From positions 124,001 through 188,000 of the forward strand of contig UWYS01000029.1 in NCBI GenBank assembly GCA_900291925.1: a stretch of DNA of 64,000 nt, read 5' to 3'. The translations under genes and the position numbers were made by a program. The first letter of the stretch is position 1, and the number at the start of each line of letters is the position of its first letter. Source of the DNA: Thecaphora thlaspeos (Eukaryota > Basidiomycota > Ustilaginomycetes > Urocystidales > Glomosporiaceae). Below the pieces are notes generated by a model. The model searched no databases. It was not told the origin of the DNA and worked only from the letters and a program-made list of their open reading frames with translations. Below, in pieces: positions 55,786-64,000 of the stretch.

Positions 55786-58291
55786 TCACCAGATCCGCGA
55801 GCGGACCATGGTGTAGCGGCTAACATCCATGAGCGAAATCGGCTTCTTATCCTTCTGCGGACCGCCGGGCTGGCCGTCCTTCTCGGAAGGCGGCACGTGC
55901 TTGCCGTCAAGCATGACCTGAACGGCGTTGTCCTCGTTGCGGTCAACGAGCCGGACAAGTTTCTTGTCGTAGGACTGTCAAAAGGACGAGTCAGAGGCGG
56001 TGTGTCAGTGCGAGCAATTCGCTTCCTTGCTAGAACAACAGTTCTGGCCTCACCAGCTCGTCCTTGTCAACTCCGATAGGTGCGCGATCCTTGCTGTTGA
56101 GGTTCTCCTCAACCTCACGCTGGTGCATTGTCGCGTAGCGATGCGAGGCGTAGCTGACCAAATAAGCGCCGAGCAGAAGCTTGACTGCGACGAGGCTGTA
56201 CGCGGCGAAAGGCAAGTGAATCACAGTGTCAAGTCAGTCGCAACGTTCTTGCGCTTGTACCGAGTCCAGAGGCTCTCACTGAGAGTCAGACTCACAAAGC
56301 CCAGGCGATAATCAGCGTGAGTGTCCACGTCGAAGCACGCACGACCAAATCGAGCCACCAGACAGTGGAGCTATCCATGTCGACCGACATGAGCCTGCTC
56401 GCCGCCGAGCCGACAAGGCTTGAGTTGTGAGCGGCCAGGCCGCTGGGGATCGCGCACTCATCAATGTGGCTAGTGTCGCCGATCATGTCGAGGACCTGCC
56501 CGGTGATTCTGACGAGGAGGCAGGCCAGCGGCAGGGCGGCGAAGCCGAGCCTACGGCTGACGATGGGGCTCTGGTCGACGAATGTGTGCTTGCGGTTGCG
56601 CTGGTTGGGTCCGCCGACGACTAGGTCGCGGCACAGGACATCCATGAAGCGTCCGTAGACGGCGGGACGGATGTGATTGAACTTTGTGATGAAGGCGTGC
56701 TTGAGCCAGTCGACGAAGCACTCGCTCACCAAGACGATGCAGAGAGGTGTCAGCACCGTTTCGAGCAGACTGAGGCTGGGGAAGACGGTGAAGCTGACAG
56801 GGAGGGGGCTTGCGCCACCCTCGGTAGCGCCGCCAAACAGCTCGATCAGGTTGCGCAGACCGATGGCGGTCAGCATCAGCGTGAGCTGAAAGCGCTCGAC
56901 AATGTCGGCGCAAGTCATTTGGAAGATGTTTTCCTTTTCGAACTTCTTGAAGACGCTCCCCTTGATCTCGACGAATTGGTTTGAGAGGAGCAGTGTGAGG
57001 AGCGCGTTATCGTAGCTGTTGATAGCGACGTTGAGGGTGACGAGTTGGTAGAAGAGGACCAATGTGTGGGCCAGCACGTAGCCGAGGCTGAGCGCAAAGA
57101 AGCCGAGGGGTCGAAGGTAAGGCTGCGTTCCGTCCTTCCTGCGTGCGAGGGTAATGCGCGAGAAGAGCGAGTCGAGAAGGTCCTGCCCGAAGCTGCAGCA
57201 GAGGCGGTCAGCGATCTCGAGGACGTTGAAGATGACGGAGAGCTTGACGACATCCTGACCTCGAACGCTGTGATACATCTTGCTGGCGTCTGTGAGGCGC
57301 GACAGGATGACGCAAGTCAGGACGATGAGGACGCCTTTGATGAGGTCGCACTTGTGCGAAGAGGTGAGGTAGCGCTTCTGGCCGCTGAGAGTCCACGTGG
57401 CCAGGTTCGTGATCCATTTGTACGTTGCCACCGCGAAGCGCAGCGGCAGGATGGTGAAGGTGTAGAGAAACGAATCGAGGCAGACGACAAAGCCGAACAT
57501 GATGATCTAGCGGCGGCGATCGAGCAGAGGAATAAAGACCCGGACGTCAGCATGATGCTGCCTCGACGTCGATGCAACGGGTGCTGCGGAGGACGGCTCA
57601 CCTTCTCCATCCAAAAAGGGATGGCGATGAAGTTTGTGACTTTCTCCCACTTCATCTCCTGTGTGCTGTCAAAGTCTGTCGCGAGAATCTCCTCTTGAAG
57701 GTAGTCCCAGAGGCTGAAGGGCGCCTTGATATCGGAGTGTGTGTCATTGGAAGGGTGTGTGGGTTCTTGTCCGGATGATTCTAGGGGAAGGAAGCTTTGC
57801 TGGTGTTTGTGCAAGAGGGGCGACGGCGGAGGGGGGGTTGGCGTCGGGTCGTGAGATTGAGATGGCGAGGGCGATCGGGGCGGGGCTGTAGATGACGATG
57901 TTGATGGCGATGGTGACGGAGACGGTGACTGAGATTGCAATGGAGATGTGGGACGATGGGGTGATGAAGAACGATCGAGAGGTGGCGATCGGGGCGGTGA
58001 GGGGGTGAGTGGGTGTGGTCCTGTCAGCGGAAGGGATGGTTGAGGTGGCAGGGAAGGTGATAGCGGTAAGGATGGAAATGGCGACACGGATGGCGACGGT
58101 GGTAGAGAGAGAATCGGGAGTGGCGAGGGTGTCGGCGGAGAGTGTGGCGGAGGAGATGGCGTGGGTGTGGGCGTAGGAGGCAGCGCGGACGAGGATGGCG
58201 CGGGAGGAGCTGCGCTGGTGGCGGCGTCGGCCGTGGCGGCGGCCGCACCGTGACCGGCAGGATGGGCCGCAGGGGATGGTTGGGGCTGCAT
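55786..58291 (-). CDS. TAPT1/Emp65 family membrane protein (DUF747)
   Basis: Four exons on the minus strand, 58291-57602, 57506-56296, 56195-56054 and 55974-55786, give 743 aa. The first 190 residues are Ser/Pro low complexity. The conserved region starts SLWDYLQEEILATDFDSTQE and passes through NFIAIPFWMEKIIMFGFVVC, LDSFLYTFTILPLRF, KGVLIVLTCVILSRLTDASK, NVLEIADRLCCSFGQDLLDS, and LLLSNQFVEIKGSVFKKFEK, all hallmarks of TAPT1/yeast Emp65. The last exon ends MDVSRYTMVRSR. Emp65 is an ER membrane protein acting with Slp1 in protein protection; human TAPT1 is linked to cilia and ER. About eight membrane segments are visible. It is convergent with the orphan membrane-protein gene and divergent from the methyltransferase gene. 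Confidence 0.93.
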
Positions 58292-58956
58292 CCTTTGCAA
58301 GGCAAGCGAGCGCAACAATATTACTGCGTCCGATGAAGTGGCGATGTGACGACCGTTGGGTCGCAGGTGCAGAGCAGTAAAAGAGAGGTACGGTGTGTGA
58401 CGGAGTGTGGCAGAGTGAGGGTGGAGTGAGGGTGGATGGCCCGGTCACGCTTGGCGGCGAGGCGGTGGCGGCATGGGGTCGAGGGGGCAAGACGGCCGCA
58501 CGCGCGTAGTCAGAGCTGCTGTCGTTGTAGAGAGAGATGCAGGGGGGCGGGCGAGGACCGAGTGGTTGGTGTGATGGGTGTGATGGGTGTGATGGGTGTG
58601 ATGGTCAAGGAACAGGGCACAGGGCAGGCTCCCCTTTGCGGGTGATCCGACGGCGGCTCGAGCTTCTCGGCTCTGCCTCCACACAGGCGCGGTGTCGCTG
58701 TCCAACACCATACCCTGGCCCCACCGCAGGCGTCGCGGACCGAGCGACACCCTTTCGTCCTTATCTGCTCACTACGCATCGGCCTGGGCCGCCTTCTCAG
58801 TCGCCTTGCATCTTGGCATTGCACCGCCTGCTTGCCCACGTCATCACTTTCACACGACCTCGATAGCCACTTCTCCTATCAGGCTTCTCACTGATCGCAC
58901 CACCACACACCATCACCGCCACCACCACCACCACCATCACCACACCGACCGACAAC
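58292..58956. promoter_or_regulatory. Divergent promoter of TAPT1-like and carnosine-methyltransferase-like genes
   Basis: 665 bases. Contains four 9-bp TGATGGGTG units (about 58570-58605) and a CACCAC/CATCAC tandem immediately before the plus-strand start. No TATA box evident. Confidence 0.55.
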
Positions 58957-60565
58957 ATGACCGACGCATCCTCGGAGAGCGACGACAAAAGGGAACGCGC
59001 CCACTTTGCCGGTGTACTGCGCTCCTTTGACTCCTACCTTGCCTACTGCCTCGCCGCCAACAATGCCCGGAGGAAGTCCTTCTACTCGCTCCCCCGCGCA
59101 CACCAGCACCTCCTCGCCGACATAGGCCCGGCACTGCCTCTCCCACTCCTCGACCAGGACAGCGAGGCCCCCTCGGAACACCCCTCAAGCGGACCTCTGT
59201 CCACTGGTCGCAGGGGCTTCACCGCAAAGCTCGACGAAATCGACGACCGCATCCGCAGAAACGCCGACCTCCTCTCCCAAATCGTCCAAGACTCGAGGGG
59301 CTTCCTCGGCCAAGAACTGACCCTCAACGGCGAACAGCAGGACCTAGAGGCATCAAGCTCCTCGCCCGCCCCAACGCACGATGCCACCACCACCATCGCC
59401 ACTGCTCCCTCTGTTCCTGCGGCCTCTCCGCACCAGCAACACGCCCATAACAGCGACTCGCCCGCTCCCACGCGAAAAAAGCGCAAGATCTCCGGCAGCG
59501 AAGTTGACAAGGTGCAGAGCATCCTGAAGCAACTCGTCCGTGATTGGAGCAAAGAAGGTCAAGCAGAGCGCGACCACGCCTACGCCCCCATCATCACGGC
59601 CATCGAGGCACGCTTCGCCACCGTACCGCGTCACGAGCTCGGCCGTGTCAATATCCTTGTACCGGGCGCAGGCCTGGGCCGTCTCGCCTTCGACCTCGCC
59701 TCCCACGGCTACAGCTGCCAGGGAAACGAGTTCAGCTTCTACATGCTTCTCGCCTCCCATCATATCCTCAACAAGACCACCACAACGGGGCAACATACCA
59801 TCTACCCCTTCATTCACACGGCTAGCAACTGGCGGTCCGCAGACGACATGCTCAGACCCGTGCAGATACCCGACATCCTCCCCTCCCAGCTGCCCCCCAC
59901 GTCCGACTTTAGCATGGTCGCCGGAGAGGTGAGTCCACCGTTGACCCCCAGTCTTTATCCGCTGTTGGTTGCCATGCATTGCATCGCTGAACGGTCCAAT
60001 TTACAGGCTTGTCTCTCTGTCCTTCCACTTCGACCAGTTCTGCGAAGTCTACTCTAAGCCCGACGAAAAGGCCGCCTGGAACGCCGTCGCGACGTGCTTC
60101 TTTATCGACACGGCCAGAAACGTTGTCCGCTATCTAGAGACGCTCAATCACGTCCTGCCCGTCGGAGGCTACTGGATCAACGCCGGCCCGCTGTTGTGGC
60201 ACTTTGAAAACTCCGGCGGGCCGTCGGGAGGCGCCGACAACCTCAGCATCGAACTGACGCTCGACGAGGTCCTCCATCTCTGCACAAAGCTTGGGTTCGA
60301 GGTCGAGGTATGTCCTTGCCCGTCCCGCCGAGCCGACAGCAGGCGCTCTAGTGCTGACGCCCCGTCTGCCTTGACGCGCATCACCTACCTAATTCTCTTT
60401 CACGTCATCGCCTCATCCACCTCCCTTGCGTCAAAACAGGAGCATAGTGCCCTGCCGCCGATGACTTATACCGGCGTACTCAACGGCATGCTGACCTACA
60501 ACTACCGGCCCGAATTTTTCGTCTGCCGCAAGGTCCGCGACGTCAATCCGGCGCCCTCCGTATGA
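58957..60565 (+). CDS. Carnosine N-methyltransferase family enzyme (CARNMT1/YNL092W-like)
   Basis: Three exons, 58957-59928, 60038-60307 and 60440-60565, give 455 aa. The N-terminal HFAGVLRSFDSYLAYCLAAN and RRKSFYSLPRAHQHLL segments, the SAM site NILVPGAGLGRLAFDLA followed by GNEFSFYMLLASHHILN, and WNAVATCFFIDTARNVVRYL with YWINAGPLLWHF are characteristic. The relatives methylate the N-pi nitrogen of histidine-containing dipeptides (carnosine) in animals; fungal substrates are not clear, though protein or peptide histidine is possible. A Lys-rich TRKKRKISG at about 174 could be a nuclear signal. Exon 2 opens FCEVYSKP right after MVAGE, matching the family's AGDF-EVY. Confident of the family, not the substrate. 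Confidence 0.93.
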
Positions 60566-60625
60566 CAGGAATGGGATGACAAGGGCATAGCTCAGTGAGA
60601 CACTATTTTTCTATCTTTCTCCCTG

Positions 60626-60659
<34 letters not shown>

Positions 60660-60813
60660 CGCTCACTTCAATCGTCGTCCGTGTGCGTTATTCGTATGCC
60701 GCTTGTTCTTCTTGGTTCAATTTGTGAATCCGTGGCAGAATGCACCCTGCAGTTCAGGCTTCATGACGGTCGTCTGCTCCACCTGTCGAACCTCTTTCCT
60801 TGGCGTCGCGGGC

Positions 60814-61798
60814 TTAGACGCGGGCCTTGGCGTCGGTCTGGGCAGCCTTGAAGCGCTCCTCGGCTTCCTTGAAGTTGATGACGGTCCAGATGTTCTTAAA
60901 GTACTCTGCGGGGGCGGTGCAAAGGAGGCAGGGGATGTGATGGGAAAGAAATGAAAAGCCAGGCAGGGACAGAGAAGGTGAGCGAGATGCGTCGACTGGA
61001 GGCGACCAAAACGGTAATCCACGCACCGGCCTTGACGTTCTTATACTGGAGGTAGAAGGCGTGCTCCCAAGCGTCGACGCCGATGATGGGGTGGTGCGAG
61101 ATGAGCGGGTCCTGGTCCTTGGTGGTGACGACCTCAAGCTTGCTGTTCTTGGGGTTGAATCCGAGCCATCCCCAGCCCGATCCCTGGATGGTGGCAATGG
61201 TGGCGTTGAAGGTGCTCTTGAGGTTGTCGAGAGAGCCGAAATCGCGCTCAATGGCCTGCTTCAGGGCACCTGTACGGTGGTGCACACGGATGAGGGGTAG
61301 AGGAAGCAATTTGCCATGGCCAAAGACGCCAGTAAGTCTTTGTGTTCGTCACCTCATCCCAAGACTCGGTCGGCTGAGGCCATCTGACGCGGCCTCTACT
61401 CACCGTCCTGGAGCTGTCCTCCTCCGGCGCTCGAGGGAGCGAGGTTCTTCCAGAAAAGCGAGTGGTTGATGTGTCCTGCCGGTCCCGTGTGTGCGCGAGC
61501 AAGCAAGGGAGTAAGGCGACGAAGTCAGCATCCTCGTTCTGCCACCGTCAGGCCGTCGCACCTAACTGGCCTTGTCGTACTCACCACCACCGTTGAACTT
61601 GATGGCGCTCTGGAGCTCAATCTGCTTTCGGACGTCGTTCGACGAGATGGCCGAGTTGTAGGCCTTGATGGCGTTGTTGAGGTTGGTGACGTAGAGCTGG
61701 TGGTGCTTGGTGTGGTGGATCGTCATGATCTCGGTCGAGATGGCGGGCTCGAGGGCATCGTAGCCGTAGGGGAGCTCGGGAAGGGTGTGTTCGGACAT
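60814..61798 (-). CDS. Manganese superoxide dismutase without mitochondrial presequence
   Basis: Four exons on the minus strand, 61798-61585, 61475-61404, 61269-61027 and 60905-60814, give 206 aa. The four metal ligands are H28 (MTIHHTKHH), H76 (GHINHSLFW), D161 and H165 (GVDAWEHAF). [12 protein letters not shown] carries the Gln typical of Mn-type active sites. The protein starts [18 protein letters not shown], directly at the mature domain, so it is probably cytosolic, as known for some fungal Mn-SODs such as Candida albicans Sod3. It dismutates superoxide to hydrogen peroxide and oxygen. A TATA-like TATATAAA on the minus strand sits about 140 bp upstream (61938-61945). Intron 3 has a GTGCGT donor. 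Confidence 0.95.
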
Positions 61799-62400
61799 GT
61801 TGGTCAGAAGGGGTGCGCGCGAGTGTGGATGTGGCGAAGAGAGGAGTAGTGCGAAGAAGGATGTCGACGATCAGTCGGTCGGTTGTTCAGGGCTTTGCGG
61901 TGGATGATGAAGGGAGGATGGCGGAAGGCGCCCGAGTTTATATACAGATGGACTACCGGCCACCGGGGTTGGCCAGGGAGCGGACTCTCTGTGTCTCCTT
62001 CTCGGCGGCGCCGCCTTGCCTGCTTGCGGCAGCCTGATGCCTGGTGGCTAGGCTGGCTTGGCATCACATCGTTCTCCCGCCCTGCCCGCTGCCTGTGCAT
62101 CAGCTGGCTGCCCGATCACGACAGCGCCCGGCGGCCCACCCCGCACGTAAAAGCGGCCCGTGCGCAGTCAGGTGGGGTGCGCAGTCGAGCACAGCCGGAC
62201 TTTGGCTAAGGCCGAACGGAACAATAAATCAAAAATGGCTTCTTTCTTTTGGCCTCTTATTCCCAGCTCCCTTCTACTTCACCTGACCTCCCTGCAGTCG
62301 AGCTTTCATCGTCGACCAGAGGCCTGCGCTGGTTAAATCGCAAGAGATGTCGCATTGGATCCACAATATAATAGTAAATTTTGTTGACCGCTTATGTTAA
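61799..62400. promoter_or_regulatory. Mn-SOD promoter and upstream flank of tRNA
   Basis: About 600 bases with the SOD TATA-like box at 61938-61945 and AT-rich DNA (TATAATAGTAAATTTTG) just before the tRNA. No gene. Confidence 0.5.
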
Positions 62401-62502
62401 GCATTGATAGTGTAGGGGTATCATGAGTCGTTGCCACACATTGTCTAGCGTCTGACGACCAAGCGATTCGACTCGACCGGGGTTCGAGTCACTGTCAATG
62501 CA
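62401..62502 (+). tRNA. tRNA-Gly (anticodon GCC) with a 31-nt intron and a weakened T stem
   Basis: Same acceptor (GCATTGA/TCAATGC), D arm, anticodon stem and GCC anticodon as the copy at 12623. The intron is at 62437-62467, same length but different sequence. The T stem CGGGG/CACTG has a G-A mismatch and a G-U pair, whereas the first copy pairs fully. A TTTT run follows at 62512-62515. It may be poorly functional or decaying. Confidence 0.78.
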
Positions 62503-62860
62503 CTTATTCTTTTATCTTGTTGCTATCGCTCATCTTCTCGTTCTTGTGTGAGATGGTGTGAATCGCAGGCAGAGAACGAGGGTCTTGCCCCCGACGATGC
62601 TACACCATTCAAACTTATCACTGATGCGAGAATCCAGCGGATACACTACAGCAGAAGGTAACACGCAAAGGAGCTGAGAGACGGGCTTCTATTGTCCTCG
62701 CGGGCTTAGGGCATATTCATTATTCAGATCACAGCATTCTAGGTAACATGACAGAGGCAGCGATGACTCAAAGAGTCAGCTGTCGCCCTTGTACGACGAA
62801 GCGAAAGTCGATCTTACAACCCGCTGGGATGCTCACCTCTTGGCGACGAATGGGCGAGCG
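62503..62860. other. Intergenic between tRNA and RpiB-like gene
   Basis: 358 bases holding the tRNA terminator and the 3' flank of the minus-strand isomerase gene. Nothing else seen. Confidence 0.5.
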
Positions 62861-63340
62861 TTACTGCGAGGCGGCCTCGTAGGACGAGATGGCTTGGACC
62901 TTGGGAGCAGACGCACTTGAAGTGTCGAACTTGTAGCCAAGCCACTCCTTTGCGAGCCTGCGGGCGAGCTCGAGGCCGACGACGCGCTGTCCCATGCAGA
63001 GGACCTGGGCGTCGTTGGAGAGGACGGACCTCTCTACGCTGTACGAGTCGTGTGCGGTGACGGCGCGGACGCCGTTGACCTTGTTGGCCGAGATGGCGAC
63101 GCCGAGACCGGTGCCGCAGATGAGGAGGGCGCGATCCACCTCGCCGGACGCCACCTTGCGGGCCGCGGTGACAGCAACGTGCGGGTAGGCCGTCTTGTCC
63201 GCATTGCTAGGAACGCCGACGTCGACGACCGATTCGACGCGCGGATCGGACTGGAAGTCCTTAAGGATGGCGTTCTTGTACTCGACACCGGCTTCGTCGC
63301 AGCCAAAGGCGATCTTCCACTTCTGCTGAGGGGCCGACAT
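62861..63340 (-). CDS. RpiB/LacAB-family sugar-phosphate isomerase
   Basis: Single exon of 159 aa. The N-terminus [18 protein letters not shown] matches the RpiB phosphate/sugar site, and [19 protein letters not shown] carries the catalytic Cys of the family's CGTG(I/L)G motif; [13 protein letters not shown] follows. Members include ribose-5-phosphate isomerase B, galactose-6-phosphate isomerase and tetrulose-phosphate (erythrulose) isomerases, so the substrate is not fixed. GCDEAG instead of GSDHAG is closer to the tetrulose-phosphate type, which is inference. The family is mainly bacterial but occurs in many fungi. No targeting signal is seen, so it is presumably cytosolic. Confidence 0.93.
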   Translation of the reverse strand: MSAPQQKWKIAFGCDEAGVEYKNAILKDFQSDPRVESVVDVGVPSNADKTAYPHVAVTAARKVASGEVDRALLICGTGLGVAISANKVNGVRAVTAHDSYSVERSVLSNDAQVLCMGQRVVGLELARRLAKEWLGYKFDTSSASAPKVQAISSYEAASQ

Positions 63341-64000
63341 GGTGTGACTGTGCGCTTGTGTGCTTGTGTGTGCGTGCGAAAGAGTGGTGTGTGCGTCTAG
63401 GTAGTAGCCTGTTGTGCATTGCTCGATAGGATGTGGATGAGGAAGAGGAGAGTTGAATGGCGCGAGAGGGAAGGGAAGGGTGAGCGTGTTTAGTTATAGG
63501 CGTGGAAGGCGCGACGCTTGAGGCTGGGTAGTGCGGCGTCTTGTTTCGGTGTGGCGAAGAACGGGCCTCCGGCCAAGGCTAATTCTGCCGGGCATGGCCA
63601 TAGTGCGGAGGAAAGAAGCAGGCAGGCAGGCAAGCAAGCGAACCTGGCCCCTGCGGTGCGTCTTATGTGCAGCCCGGCCCTTGGCGGTGGCAAGGCAGGC
63701 AGGCAGGCAGCTGGCCGCCGTGGCTGGGCTGAAAAGGCCGAGCTTCCTTCGGCCTCTTTAAGCGCGGCTCTCGGCTGGCTGGCTTCGTCGGCCCCGCTCC
63801 CCGGACCAGCAGCAGCGCGAAGGGCGGCCAGCAGGCAAGCGCCTGTGCGTAGGTACTTCATGTCTCTCTGGAAGAGGCCGGCCTGCCAGTACAGCCTTGC
63901 GCTCGGGGATCACGCAACAAACTACACCGTAAAGTAACGCCGCTCTCCACACGCTTCGGCCGGCTGGGCCTGCGTTTTAGAGCTGGGACACCTCGATTCT
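63341..64000. promoter_or_regulatory. Promoter side of RpiB-like gene; right edge of window
   Basis: 660 bases with TGTG-rich DNA just upstream of the start, two AGGC/CAGG tandems (about 63617-63638 and 63692-63712) and inverted GCCGGC-type elements. A 123-codon minus-strand frame beginning MKYLRTGACLLAALRAAAG looks signal-peptide-like but overlaps the tandems and has no other support. Confidence 0.45.

Noticed and set aside
63490..63861. Signal-peptide-like small protein on the minus strand
   Set aside because: The hydrophobic start is followed by Pro/Ala-rich sequence generated by AGGC/CAGG tandems; no second line of evidence.

Overview
This is a GC-rich fungal nuclear window. Genes are compact, each carrying 0-6 short introns with GTGAGT-type donors and CTGAC/CTAAC-like branch sites. 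tRNA genes have introns at the canonical 37/38 position. The gene content (a Gbp2/Rrm75-like RRM protein, fungal UDP-galactopyranose mutase, a presequence-less Mn-SOD, an RpiB-type isomerase) fits a basidiomycete, and Ustilaginomycotina is my best but unproven guess. Exons were inferred by hand from reading frame, splice signals and family alignment from memory; every join reported keeps frame.

Layout. 1-28 kb is a dense housekeeping stretch: a partial auxin-efflux-carrier-like transporter, PP1 phosphatase, tRNA-Gly(UCC), an Ark/NAK-family kinase, tRNA-Gly(GCC), a three-RRM glycine-rich protein, a HAD phosphatase, a Rad57-like RecA paralogue divergent from UDP-galactopyranose mutase, and hexokinase. 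29.0-31.3 kb is a complete pogo/Fot1-like DNA transposon with recognisable terminal inverted repeats (TIRs) and TA target duplications. Its transposase is dead (one nonsense codon, third catalytic Asp replaced by Asn). An aldo-keto reductase follows (32.1-33.7 kb). 33.9-40.6 kb is an AT-richer nest of Copia-type LTR retrotransposon debris: a broken gag-pol on the minus strand, at least six LTR-like copies in both orientations, a 226-bp perfect inverted pair, and a regular array of RNA-hairpin-like palindromes directly after the pol stop.

40.6-63.3 kb returns to housekeeping genes: an OMA1-like mitochondrial protease, a short-chain dehydrogenase, a Trm7-like tRNA methyltransferase divergent from a Gyp2/Mdr1-like Rab-GAP, an amino-acid permease divergent from a Spp2-like G-patch splicing factor, an orphan multi-spanning membrane protein, a TAPT1/Emp65-like protein divergent from a carnosine-N-methyltransferase-like enzyme, a Mn-SOD, a second tRNA-Gly(GCC) with a weakened T stem, and an RpiB-family isomerase.

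The genes do not form one pathway or a metabolite cluster. The most notable unexplained signals are the hairpin array at 35.49-35.74 kb, the perfect LTR inverted pair, an apparent excess of TACAGTA/TACTGTA motifs in intergenic DNA, and a set of introns whose inferred acceptor has A rather than a pyrimidine at -3.
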